This document shows positions 15,237-22,411 of a stretch of DNA of 28,205 nucleotides, piece after piece. Under the pieces are notes generated by a model, which did no database searches, was not told where the DNA came from, and saw only the letters and a program-made list of their open reading frames with translations. This DNA comes from Victivallales bacterium (GTDB lineage Bacteria; Verrucomicrobiota; Lentisphaeria; Oligosphaerales; Oligosphaeraceae), in assembly GCA_017964325.1 (NCBI GenBank), contig JAGCSE010000188.1, positions 1-28,205 on the forward strand. The letters run 5' to 3'. Made by a program: the position numbers and the translations under genes. Within the stretch, counting starts at the first letter, position 1. Each line of letters opens with the position of its first letter.

Positions 15237-17243
15237 CCTGTAAACATGGAATTTCCCACTCTCACCGCATGGATTCTCTATGCCGCTTTCATATTTGTCT
15301 ATAATGATCTTATATTGTTCATCCATGTTGCAACTATCTCTACACCACTCCCATACATTCCCATGCATATCGTAAAGCCCCCATTTGTTCGGATAATCGC
15401 TGTAACTTCCGACTTCCACTGTCGTATCCTTTCTGTTACTTCTTTCTTTCCATGAATCATTGTGGTCATAATTGGCCTTGTCCATGTTAATGTGTGAACC
15501 ATCCTTGAAATTATATGCCGATGTCGTGCCAGCTCGGCAGGCATATTCCCATTGTGCCTCAGTCGGTAACGCGAAAATCCACCCTTTCAATCTGCCTGCG
15601 GAATGTTCCTGCTCCGTCAGCTTATCGCAGAAATCCTTTGCATCTTTCCAAGTTACATTTTCTACAGGATATTTGCCGCCTTTTAGATTGTATGATGGGT
15701 TTCTTCCCATGATTGACTTGTACTGCTCCTGAGTCACTTCGTAAATACCCATCCAGAAATCATCCGTCAATTTCACCTGATGCACTGTTTCGTCTTTGTC
15801 ATGCCCAGGCTCATCTTCTGGACTCCCCATGGTGAAATTTCCAGCCTTGATCTCCACCATCTTCAATTCCACGTTTCCAGGCAATTTCACTATGCCATCG
15901 AATCCTTCTAAGCTAGCGACAGGATTCCGCTTCTTCGGGAGGACATTTCCGACATCATTGACGGGAGACGATGATGTCGGGGAGTCTTGCGGCGTGATGT
16001 TTGACTCGTTTATTGGTGATGTCATCGCCATCTGCTTTTGGGGCAAAATTTTCAAAGCGAAGCCGACTACGACGCAAATCACCATTGCGAGAGCCATAAA
16101 CAGCCAGACGGAGGTAGCCTTGTCACCATCAAGAGCTAGGACAAAATCCGCGCAGGTCGCGAAACGATTGGAAGGGTTCTTTGCCAATCCTCTCATAAGC
16201 GCCTTATTTACATAATGGGGCAGTCTTGCGATTTTTTCGGGAGGGTCGTTCAGTACAGCGCGTTTCAACATGTCCAAGTTACTGTTTTTAAATGGCAAAT
16301 GACCTGAAAGCATCTCGTATGCTGTCACTGCCAAGGCATACTGGTCTGCGGCTGCATCCTGTGAACATCCGCTCCATTGTTCTGGAGATTTGTACGCATT
16401 CGTGCCAGCATTGACAGCATATTTACTGGATACCTGTGACAGGCTTGACTGTATTTGTGCCGCCAATCCGAAATCCAATACTTTCACCGTCCCGTCATAT
16501 TTGATCATCACGTTTTCAGGCTTGACATCACGATGTATGATATTCTGCTCGTGCGCTGTATCCAGAGCCGATGCAATTTGCCTAAGTACGGGCAGGGCCA
16601 TTTCCAATGTCATATTCCCTTCTGCACGCATACGGTTCATCCATTTGCGCATATCCTCTCCTTCTACATATTCCATCACCAGATAATAGTTACCTGTACT
16701 CTTGTCCTCCTCCAAAGTCTTGCAAGCCACTATGTTCTTATCGATCAATTTCGTGACAAGTCTATAGTTGTTCCTGACATTTGCCATCTCATTCGCACTG
16801 TGGGAGATTTCCGGCGACAGGCCTTTTACTGCGACTTCCGTATTGCCTGTCTTGTCCCAGCAACAATAGACGACTCCCATACCGCCTTCTCCAAGCTCTT
16901 TCTTAACAACATAACGGTCAAGAATCAAATCATCTTTCTTCCATCGTTTCTCTTTTTTATGCTGTCCTGCGTCATCTGTTTTTTCAAGCAAATGATTTGC
17001 TTTCCTATCATAGTTGGAATCGGTGGAATGGTCGGCCGTCCTGTTGGAATCATCATCAGAACAATTGTTGGTGGAATGGTCGGCCGTCTTGCTGGAATCA
17101 TCATCAGAATAATTGTCGGTGGAATGGTCGACCGTCTTGTTGGAATCATCATCAGAATAATTGTCGGTGGAATGGTCGGCCGTCTTGTAGGAATCGCCAT
17201 CACCGTCTTCTGCCTGACTTCCGTTGTAAGGGTTTTCTCTCAT
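15120..17243 (-). CDS. Ser/Thr protein kinase fused to FGE-sulfatase (SUMF1) domain
   Basis: The product has 707 residues. The N-terminus (about 18-78) is a Ser/Asp/Thr-rich tandem repeat. The kinase domain (about 108-370) is canonical: GEGGMGVVY loop, K140 in VAVK, H237-R-D239 with K241 and N244, D257-F-G, and SPEQW in place of APE. One transmembrane helix (about 377-398) is followed by a Pro/Ser linker and a full FGE/SUMF1 domain (about 450-705) with MVEIKAGNFTMGSPEDE, PVENVTWKDAKDFC, LPTEAQWEYACRAGT, GLYDMHGNVWEWC, YRGGGW and GFRLAL. The Cys pair used by true formylglycine-generating enzymes is not evident, so a C-type-lectin-like binding or sensor role outside the membrane is more likely than sulfatase activation. 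It is the last gene on its strand, 313 bp after rpoN, and points toward the PrsW gene. The start has no clear Shine-Dalgarno. Confidence 0.92.
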   Translation of the reverse strand: MRENPYNGSQAEDGDGDSYKTADHSTDNYSDDDSNKTVDHSTDNYSDDDSSKTADHSTNNCSDDDSNRTADHSTDSNYDRKANHLLEKTDDAGQHKKEKRWKKDDLILDRYVVKKELGEGGMGVVYCCWDKTGNTEVAVKGLSPEISHSANEMANVRNNYRLVTKLIDKNIVACKTLEEDKSTGNYYLVMEYVEGEDMRKWMNRMRAEGNMTLEMALPVLRQIASALDTAHEQNIIHRDVKPENVMIKYDGTVKVLDFGLAAQIQSSLSQVSSKYAVNAGTNAYKSPEQWSGCSQDAAADQYALAVTAYEMLSGHLPFKNSNLDMLKRAVLNDPPEKIARLPHYVNKALMRGLAKNPSNRFATCADFVLALDGDKATSVWLFMALAMVICVVVGFALKILPQKQMAMTSPINESNITPQDSPTSSSPVNDVGNVLPKKRNPVASLEGFDGIVKLPGNVELKMVEIKAGNFTMGSPEDEPGHDKDETVHQVKLTDDFWMGIYEVTQEQYKSIMGRNPSYNLKGGKYPVENVTWKDAKDFCDKLTEQEHSAGRLKGWIFALPTEAQWEYACRAGTTSAYNFKDGSHINMDKANYDHNDSWKERSNRKDTTVEVGSYSDYPNKWGLYDMHGNVWEWCRDSCNMDEQYKIIIDKYESGIENPCGESGKFHVYRGGGWSLNAQFCRSAERSCFGESVRFFSLGFRLALIPEQ
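17022..17213 (-). repeat. 48-bp in-frame tandem repeat (about 3.6 copies)
   Basis: Units start at plus-strand positions 17022, 17070, 17118 and 17166. The first three are nearly identical over 48 bp; the fourth matches over about 30 bp and then diverges. Read on the minus strand each gives a 16-residue unit close to TADHSTDNYSDDDSNK. The period is a multiple of three, so copy-number change keeps the frame. High DNA identity points to recent expansion. Confidence 0.95.
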
Positions 17244-17556
17244 TACACTATCAATCTCGACTAAATCTTGTCATCTTTGTTTGTATCATGCTTCCATTTT
17301 CATGAAACAACATCAAATTTACATCTTTTCAAAATGCCATTCCGTTTCTTTTGCTGAATGTTTTACATTTGATTACCAGAATATATATGGTGTAAAAAAG
17401 ATATCATACGATACCGTATGTTTCCAGATTGTCAAGTTTGTAAAATATCCTTGGGTAGAATCCATGCTTTTTGCTGCAATGGTGAACTTATCAGGAAAAG
17501 GCTGAAGGCAGTCTTTCGGAGATGTCCTTACGCGACATTATGATGGCTTACAGTCG
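17244..17556. other. Intergenic region between rpoN and the kinase gene
   Basis: No gene is seen in these 313 bp. The region is AT-rich and lies downstream of rpoN and upstream of the kinase-FGE gene, both on the minus strand. It contains a promoter-like pair with a nested palindrome near 17405-17435. No convincing rpoN terminator was found. Confidence 0.5.
17405..17435 (-). promoter_or_regulatory. Candidate promoter with overlapping palindrome for the kinase-FGE gene
   Basis: On the minus strand a perfect -35 TTGACA (17435-17430) is followed after 16 nt by TATCGT (17413-17408), a fair -10. The inverted repeat CATACG-ATAC-CGTATG (17405-17420) overlaps the -10 and could be an operator. This would give a leader of about 155 nt. 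The match is by eye only. Confidence 0.35.
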
Positions 17557-19041
17557 TCACTTGAATACCTTACGGTTGGAGGCGGGGAGGATGTTCATCG
17601 CTTCGCGGTATTTGGCGACGGTGCGACGGGCGACGGCAAAGCCTTGTTCGGCAAGCATATCTGCGAGCTTCTGGTCGGAATACGGTTTCTGTGGTGGTTC
17701 GGATTCGATGATGGCGGTGAGCTTCTGTTTGATGGCGGCGGATGAAACGTCTTCGCCGTCTGCACTCTTGTAACCAGTCGAGAAGAAAAACGAATAGGGA
17801 TAGATCCCAAATGGTGTACGCAAGTATTTATTTGAAATTGCGCGACTTATGGTGGATTCATTGTAGCCGAGCTGGGAGGCGACATCCGCTTGTGTCATCG
17901 GTCGGAGCTGTTCGGGACCATTTTCGAAGAAGTCGATTTGATGTTTGAGAATACAGACTGTGACCTGCTTGATGGTGGATTCGCGTTGTCCGATGGCGTT
18001 GATGAGGTCGTTGGCACGGCCGATTTTGTCTTTCAGGTAGTTTTTTGCCTCTTTGTCATCTTTACCGTTCAATGACTTGTATAGTTCTTGATAATAAGAA
18101 CTTACATCGAGACGAGGAATGGTGTCATTGTTCATGATGACCGTCCATTTGCCGTTGATTTTGGTGATGGTTGCTTCGGGTACGATGACGGGGGCGGTTT
18201 CATCGTCGTAGAAGCGACCTGGAGACGGCGTCAATTCACGGATGCTGTCGATGGCTTCATTGACCTCTTGGATGGTGCAACCGAGCTTGGAGGCGATATT
18301 TGGGATGCGGTTGTTGAGAAGATCGTCAAGGCATTGGTCGATGACTCTCCATGAGAGTTCGTATTTTTCGAAATTTCGTTCCAACTGGATGAGGAGGCAT
18401 TCACGGAGGTCATGAGCAAGCATTCCAGGCGGTTCCATTGTTTGCTGAAGCCGCGTGACGAAATTGTGGACTCTTTCGGGGGGAAGTCCTGTCAGGAGAG
18501 CGAGTTCACCATCTGTCGCCGTCAGATATCCTGTACGGATGTCAGTGTGGTCTAGAATAGCCTGTGCGAGTTCACGGAGTGACTTGTCGCTGCCAGCGGA
18601 GTCCATGACGGCGTTGGTGAAGGCATCGAATGAACTTGGCGGTTTGGTGAGGGATTCGAGAAAATATTCTCTAGCCTCTTCGGGGGAGGATTGGATTTTG
18701 GATTTGTCTGAAGGTGCGAGGGCGGAATCGAACGCGGCATCGGAATACGTGTCATAATTGGCGAGTTCCGAGAAACTTTCATCTTTTTCCGCAAGTTCGG
18801 CCGCTTTGTCTTGGCTGTTTTCGGAGGAGTTGAGGTCTGAGAAATCGCCGTAGTCGATTTCGGGGCCGTTGGAGACGAGTTCGAGCACGGGATTGATCTG
18901 GAGCTCTTCAGCGATTTTCTGTTGCAGCTCCAAATTGGTGGTCTGCAACAGATTCAGACTCTGCAACTGTGAGACGTTGAGAGTCTGTGTCTGTTTCAGC
19001 TCTTGGCTTTGGGATGTGGATAGATTCAGATTCTGCTGCAT
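17557..19041 (-). CDS. rpoN: RNA polymerase sigma-54 factor
   Basis: The 494-residue product has every region of sigma-54. The Gln/Leu-rich activator-contact region I is at about 1-50 (QQNLNLSTSQSQELKQTQTL, then LQSLNLLQ). An acidic, low-complexity region II follows to about 120, then the core-binding domain. A helix-turn-helix lies at about 383-408 (TQADVASQLGYNESTISRAI), and the RpoN box ARRTVAKYRE is at 471-480, 14 residues from the end. Sigma-54 directs polymerase to -24/-12 promoters and needs an AAA+ enhancer-binding protein; none is encoded here. I found no convincing -24/-12 site in the intergenic regions. It lies 76 bp after the rRNA methyltransferase gene on the same strand. No Shine-Dalgarno precedes the start. 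Confidence 0.96.
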   Translation of the reverse strand: MQQNLNLSTSQSQELKQTQTLNVSQLQSLNLLQTTNLELQQKIAEELQINPVLELVSNGPEIDYGDFSDLNSSENSQDKAAELAEKDESFSELANYDTYSDAAFDSALAPSDKSKIQSSPEEAREYFLESLTKPPSSFDAFTNAVMDSAGSDKSLRELAQAILDHTDIRTGYLTATDGELALLTGLPPERVHNFVTRLQQTMEPPGMLAHDLRECLLIQLERNFEKYELSWRVIDQCLDDLLNNRIPNIASKLGCTIQEVNEAIDSIRELTPSPGRFYDDETAPVIVPEATITKINGKWTVIMNNDTIPRLDVSSYYQELYKSLNGKDDKEAKNYLKDKIGRANDLINAIGQRESTIKQVTVCILKHQIDFFENGPEQLRPMTQADVASQLGYNESTISRAISNKYLRTPFGIYPYSFFFSTGYKSADGEDVSSAAIKQKLTAIIESEPPQKPYSDQKLADMLAEQGFAVARRTVAKYREAMNILPASNRKVFK

Positions 19042-19117
19042 TTTTAGCAGAGGGATTTCAGAAGGGGATACACGCGATAGTGGTGTTTTTCAGCTTTAGG
19101 CTCTAAGCTTTAAGCTC

Positions 19118-20305
19118 TTACATCAGGAGTTCAAGACCTGTCAGGTAGTCTGCTTCGGGAAGGTCAAGCGAGAGCGGATGATCGGGAGCCTGTTGGAGGA
19201 TGCGTGAAATGCGCGGCGTTTTTCCTGCATCGCGTGCGGCGTCTCCAACGACTTTTCGGAAAAGTTCTGGTGTCATGGCACCGGAACAGGAGAATGTGAG
19301 CAGTGCTCCTCCTGGATTCAACAGTTTGAATGCCAAGAGATTGATGTCTTTGTATCCGCGGCAGGCCTTTTCAATCTGGCTTTGTGTTTCCGCCAGTTTG
19401 GGCGGGTCCAAGATGATGAGGTCAAATGACTTGCGTGAATCGCGGCACGTACGGAGGAATTGGAAGACATCCGCCTTTTCGTATGAGAAGACGTTAGCGT
19501 CCAAGTGGTTCGCATCGGCGTTTTTGCGTGCGAGTTCCAATGCGTTTTCGGAGGAATCGACCTGCACGACGGAGTCCGCGCCGTACATGGCGGCGCGGAT
19601 GCCGAATGCGCCTGTGTAGCAGAAGCAGTTGAGGACGGATTTTCCGTTGAGGTCGATGGGAAACTCCCGTCTGTTTTCACGCTGGTCCAGATAACAACCT
19701 GTCTTGTGGCCATTGGCGATATCGACCCACAGATCCATGCCGTATTCGTGAAGGAGGAACAAATCTGGAATCGGCTTGCCGTCGATAAGGCCGTTTGTTT
19801 CGGGGAGTCCCTCGCGTTTGCGGGCATTCGTGTCCGAACGTTCATAAACGCTGTGGATATTTGGTTGATTGAGAAGGATTTCCGTGATGACGTATTTCCA
19901 GCGGTCCATAGCGACGGTCAGAAACTGGCAGACGGCAATGTCGCCATAGCGGTCGATGATCAGACCAGGCAACCCGTCTGCTTCGCTAAAGACGAGACGC
20001 CAAGCATTTGTGTAATGGGAAATGCCGAGTGCGTCACGGTAGGCGATGGCGGCTTCCAGACGTTTGCGGATGAAATCGCGGTCAACCTTTTCATCCGGAT
20101 CAAATGTCCATACACGCGCAATGATTTGGGATTCAGGGGAATAGGCAGCACGGGCGACCCATTTTCCCGTGGAGTCATGGACTTCGATTGTGTCGCCTGG
20201 CTGCGGTTCTCCGTCGATTCGTTCAACGCCGCCGGAGAAAATCCATGGATGTTTTCTAAGGAGGGAACGTTCCCGCCTGTGTTTCAAAATAAGACTTGCA
20301 ATCAT
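19118..20305 (-). CDS. rlmI: 23S rRNA m5C methyltransferase, RlmI-like class I SAM enzyme
   Basis: The product has 395 residues from the ATG at 20305; a TTG four codons upstream is less likely. An N-terminal PUA domain (about 1-75, with KHPWIFSGGVERI) binds RNA, and a small central domain carries GLPGLIIDRYGD. The Rossmann methyltransferase domain follows: NCFCYTGAFGIRAA (SAM-binding loop, near residue 228), LDPPKLAE (near 300), and FSCSGAM with the likely catalytic Cys (near 339). E. coli RlmI methylates C1962 of 23S rRNA. This protein matches it in length and order of motifs, but close relatives such as RlmK-type or YwbD-like enzymes cannot be excluded. The DegT gene ends 105 bp upstream; rpoN follows 76 bp downstream. 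Confidence 0.88.
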   Translation of the reverse strand: MIASLILKHRRERSLLRKHPWIFSGGVERIDGEPQPGDTIEVHDSTGKWVARAAYSPESQIIARVWTFDPDEKVDRDFIRKRLEAAIAYRDALGISHYTNAWRLVFSEADGLPGLIIDRYGDIAVCQFLTVAMDRWKYVITEILLNQPNIHSVYERSDTNARKREGLPETNGLIDGKPIPDLFLLHEYGMDLWVDIANGHKTGCYLDQRENRREFPIDLNGKSVLNCFCYTGAFGIRAAMYGADSVVQVDSSENALELARKNADANHLDANVFSYEKADVFQFLRTCRDSRKSFDLIILDPPKLAETQSQIEKACRGYKDINLLAFKLLNPGGALLTFSCSGAMTPELFRKVVGDAARDAGKTPRISRILQQAPDHPLSLDLPEADYLTGLELLM

Positions 20306-20328
20306 GGGAAGATACAATGGAATTTCTG

Positions 20329-20380
20329 TGTGGCAATCGTCACATGACGGAAAAAAAACGCCTTGTAACTGGTTGCCACA
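20329..20380. repeat. Inverted repeat with nested palindrome upstream of rlmI
   Basis: TGTGGCAA (20329-20336) and TTGCCACA (20373-20380) are perfect 8-bp inverted arms around 36 bp. Inside lies CGTCA-CA-TGACG (20338-20349) next to a run of eight A (20351-20358). On the minus strand this is a hairpin-capable leader or a regulator site in front of rlmI. The T-run read on that strand might also end degT transcripts, but no good stem precedes it. Confidence 0.45.
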
Positions 20381-20410
20381 ATATTTGGAAAATTGTTCTG
20401 CCGAAATATG

Positions 20411-21571
20411 TTAGAGGATTTTTGCGGCGGCGCGGAGTTTTTCGATGAGCACGTCTGTGTCGGCGTCGGAGCGGTCTGGATGAGTTGCAATCATGACGGC
20501 ACGGTTGAGGATGTCAAGCGACTTCTGGCATTGATCGCGCTTCAAATCCATACGGCAGTCTTGGTTTTCCTTTAGATTATAGGGGTTGAGGACGGGATTG
20601 GGAGCTCCCTGTTTTTCGATGATAGGATCCCATTCCGTATAGACATGACGACCAGTCTTGCCGGCGATCATGCAGGGGAAGGCTGCCTGGAAGCGATTGG
20701 CGGCGTCAGCATCCGAAAGCAGGAAGCCCGCGTAGGCTCCACATTCCCAGTCAAGGCTGTTGTATTTCAGTGGCGTAAAGCCCTTTACATCCGCCATGGC
20801 GTTGAGGATACGCTTCTTTTGGGCGCGCATGGCCTGGATCATGCCGGGGAGGCGATCCAACTGGACGTTGAGAATGGCGCCTTCGATTTCCGATGCGCGG
20901 GAGCCTGCGGATGTGAAAAGCGGAATGGATTTCTCACGGCCAGCCCAATAGAATTGGCAGCAGTCGATCATGCATCCGATGCGCATTGCCGCGTCGTCGT
21001 CGTTGGTGACGGTCGCACCGCCTTCGCCGGCGCTCATGTTTTTGTAATAGTTGAAGCTGAAGGCACCGACATGGCCGATGCTGCCGCACATGCGCCCTTT
21101 GTAAGCACCTCCGACGCACTGACAAGCGTCTTCGATCACCAGCAGATTGTGTTTTTTTGCGACGGCCATCAAGGTGTCCATGTCGCAGACAAGCCCCCAC
21201 ATGTGGACGGGGATGATAGCCTTCGTATGCGGGCCGATGGCGGCTTCAACTGCCTTTGGATCCAGTGTCAAGGATTCATCGATATCGACGACGACGGGTA
21301 TGGCACCGACGGCGAGCACGGCGATGGCGGTGGCGATGTATGTGCAGGCAGGGACGAGGACTTCGTCGCCTGGCCCGATTTGGAGGCCGGCGAGGGCGGC
21401 GTTGAGGGAGACGGTGCCGCTGGTGTTCAGCATGACGTGTTTGACACCGAGATACTCGGCATAGCGTTTTTCAAATGTTTCGCAGGCGTTTCCGATACCA
21501 TAGCGGAAGAGCTTACCCGTCCTAATGACTTCGGCGACTGCATCGATTTCTTCTTGACCGATTTTGTACAT
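20411..21571 (-). CDS. DegT/DnrJ/EryC1/StrS-family PLP aminotransferase
   Basis: The product has 386 residues from the ATG at 21571, which has AAAGG about 7 nt upstream. A longer frame reaching 21733 would overlap the end of the pnuC gene and begins with non-family sequence, so it was dropped. Family motifs: MLNTSGTVSLNAAL (cofactor phosphate region), GDEVLVPACTYIATA, VIEDACQC with D148 contacting the pyridine ring, and FSFNYYKNMSAGEGG with the Schiff-base lysine K177. These sugar aminotransferases make amino sugars for surface polysaccharides or secondary metabolites. No sugar-nucleotide or glycosyltransferase genes lie nearby, so the substrate is unknown. The gene appears to have its own promoter, 130 bp after pnuC. 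Confidence 0.92.
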   Translation of the reverse strand: MYKIGQEEIDAVAEVIRTGKLFRYGIGNACETFEKRYAEYLGVKHVMLNTSGTVSLNAALAGLQIGPGDEVLVPACTYIATAIAVLAVGAIPVVVDIDESLTLDPKAVEAAIGPHTKAIIPVHMWGLVCDMDTLMAVAKKHNLLVIEDACQCVGGAYKGRMCGSIGHVGAFSFNYYKNMSAGEGGATVTNDDDAAMRIGCMIDCCQFYWAGREKSIPLFTSAGSRASEIEGAILNVQLDRLPGMIQAMRAQKKRILNAMADVKGFTPLKYNSLDWECGAYAGFLLSDADAANRFQAAFPCMIAGKTGRHVYTEWDPIIEKQGAPNPVLNPYNLKENQDCRMDLKRDQCQKSLDILNRAVMIATHPDRSDADTDVLIEKLRAAAKIL

Positions 21572-21624
21572 GATGAAACCTTTGTGAGTTTTAATGAGTG
21601 GATTTGATGAAAATGTTTTTCTTA

Positions 21625-21654
21625 ATAATAAAAGTATTGAATAGATAAAGTCAA
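21625..21654 (-). promoter_or_regulatory. Sigma-70-type promoter for the DegT gene
   Basis: On the minus strand TTGACT (21654-21649) is followed after 18 nt by TATTAT (21630-21625), five of six matches in each box. Predicted transcription start is near 21618, leaving a leader of about 47 nt before the ATG at 21571. This is the best promoter match I found in the window. Confidence 0.55.
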
Positions 21655-21701
21655 GTTGTTTTGGTATGGAAATTGCTAGAAAAATGTGGAAAATTTGGAA
21701 A

Positions 21702-22409
21702 TCAAACTTTAGTTGTGTGATTTGTCGGTTCACATAATTTTGCGGCCTGTTGCTCTTTGTAAAGTGCGCGAGCCTGGAAGAAGCCTCTGGTGATGCAGAT
21801 GAATGAATAGACGGAGAAAATCAGATAGGTGAGTTGTTCGGGCTTTTCAATCATCATATAGGCGTGCAGGCCGATGCTGATGAGGCTGCTGACGATGATC
21901 AGATAGGTGTATTCGATGTAGGCGAACATCGTCAGAATGGAGATGAGGATGCCGAAGAGGCTGATGGTGTTGTCGAGAAGCTGGTAGCTGGAGCCGATGG
22001 CCTTGAGAATGGCGTATGTGACAAGCCATGCGGAGACACAGGCAGCAGTCGTCCAAATGCGCTGTTTCGTGGTCATGCAGCGGAAGACCGTTGAATGCTT
22101 GTATGCGCGTTTGTGCCATTGGAGGAAGGTGACGAGCTGCAGCGGGCAGGAGAAGAAGAGCGCGTAGGCGGCCATCGCCATGAGTCCGAAATAGTAATAG
22201 ACGTATGCGTAAAGCAGGGAATTGAAGCCGCCGATGAGTGGCGCATAGCGGTTGACGCGGGACTGCAACAGTCCGACAACCAATGAGATATAGAGCGGGA
22301 GGGTTCGTAGCAACGGCTGTTGGCAGTAGATTTTCGCGATGGTCAGAAGCACGAATGTGATCGCCATCAACACGTAGAACGGAAGATTGTCTTTTGTGGA
22401 TTTTTGCAT
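21702..22409 (-). CDS. pnuC: PnuC-family nicotinamide riboside (vitamin) transporter
   Basis: The product has 235 residues and six to eight hydrophobic segments, close to the usual PnuC length. The central NSLLYAYVYYYFGLMAMAAY stretch followed by a short loop and FLQWHKRAY is the family hallmark (the N-S-x-LYA helix and the W in Q/GWxxW-like context). The C-terminal helix pair has YTYLIIVSSLISIGLHAYM and SVYSFICITRGFFQA. PnuC is an inner-membrane facilitator for nicotinamide riboside feeding NAD synthesis. Paralogues carry riboflavin (PnuX) or thiamine (PnuT), so the vitamin is not certain; no riboswitch was found to decide it. The ATG lies 2 bp beyond the stop of the DUF4091 gene, so translational coupling is likely; no independent Shine-Dalgarno is seen. 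Confidence 0.75.
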   Translation of the reverse strand: MQKSTKDNLPFYVLMAITFVLLTIAKIYCQQPLLRTLPLYISLVVGLLQSRVNRYAPLIGGFNSLLYAYVYYYFGLMAMAAYALFFSCPLQLVTFLQWHKRAYKHSTVFRCMTTKQRIWTTAACVSAWLVTYAILKAIGSSYQLLDNTISLFGILISILTMFAYIEYTYLIIVSSLISIGLHAYMMIEKPEQLTYLIFSVYSFICITRGFFQARALYKEQQAAKLCEPTNHTTKV

Positions 22410-22411
22410 GG

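Noticed and set aside
16455..17264. Long plus-strand open frame with hydrophobic Ile/Gly/Arg repeats
   Set aside because: It lies entirely antisense to the kinase-FGE gene. Its repeats are only the other-strand reading of the 48-bp tandem repeat, and it has no family-like motifs.
20645..21607. 320-codon plus-strand open frame rich in Asp and Gly
   Set aside because: It is antisense to the DegT aminotransferase, whose motifs are complete, and its composition is the typical shadow of a GC-biased gene.
21572..21733. Longer DegT start at 21733
   Set aside because: The added 54 residues are hydrophobic and unlike the family, and would overlap the pnuC coding end and cover the good promoter and ribosome binding site.
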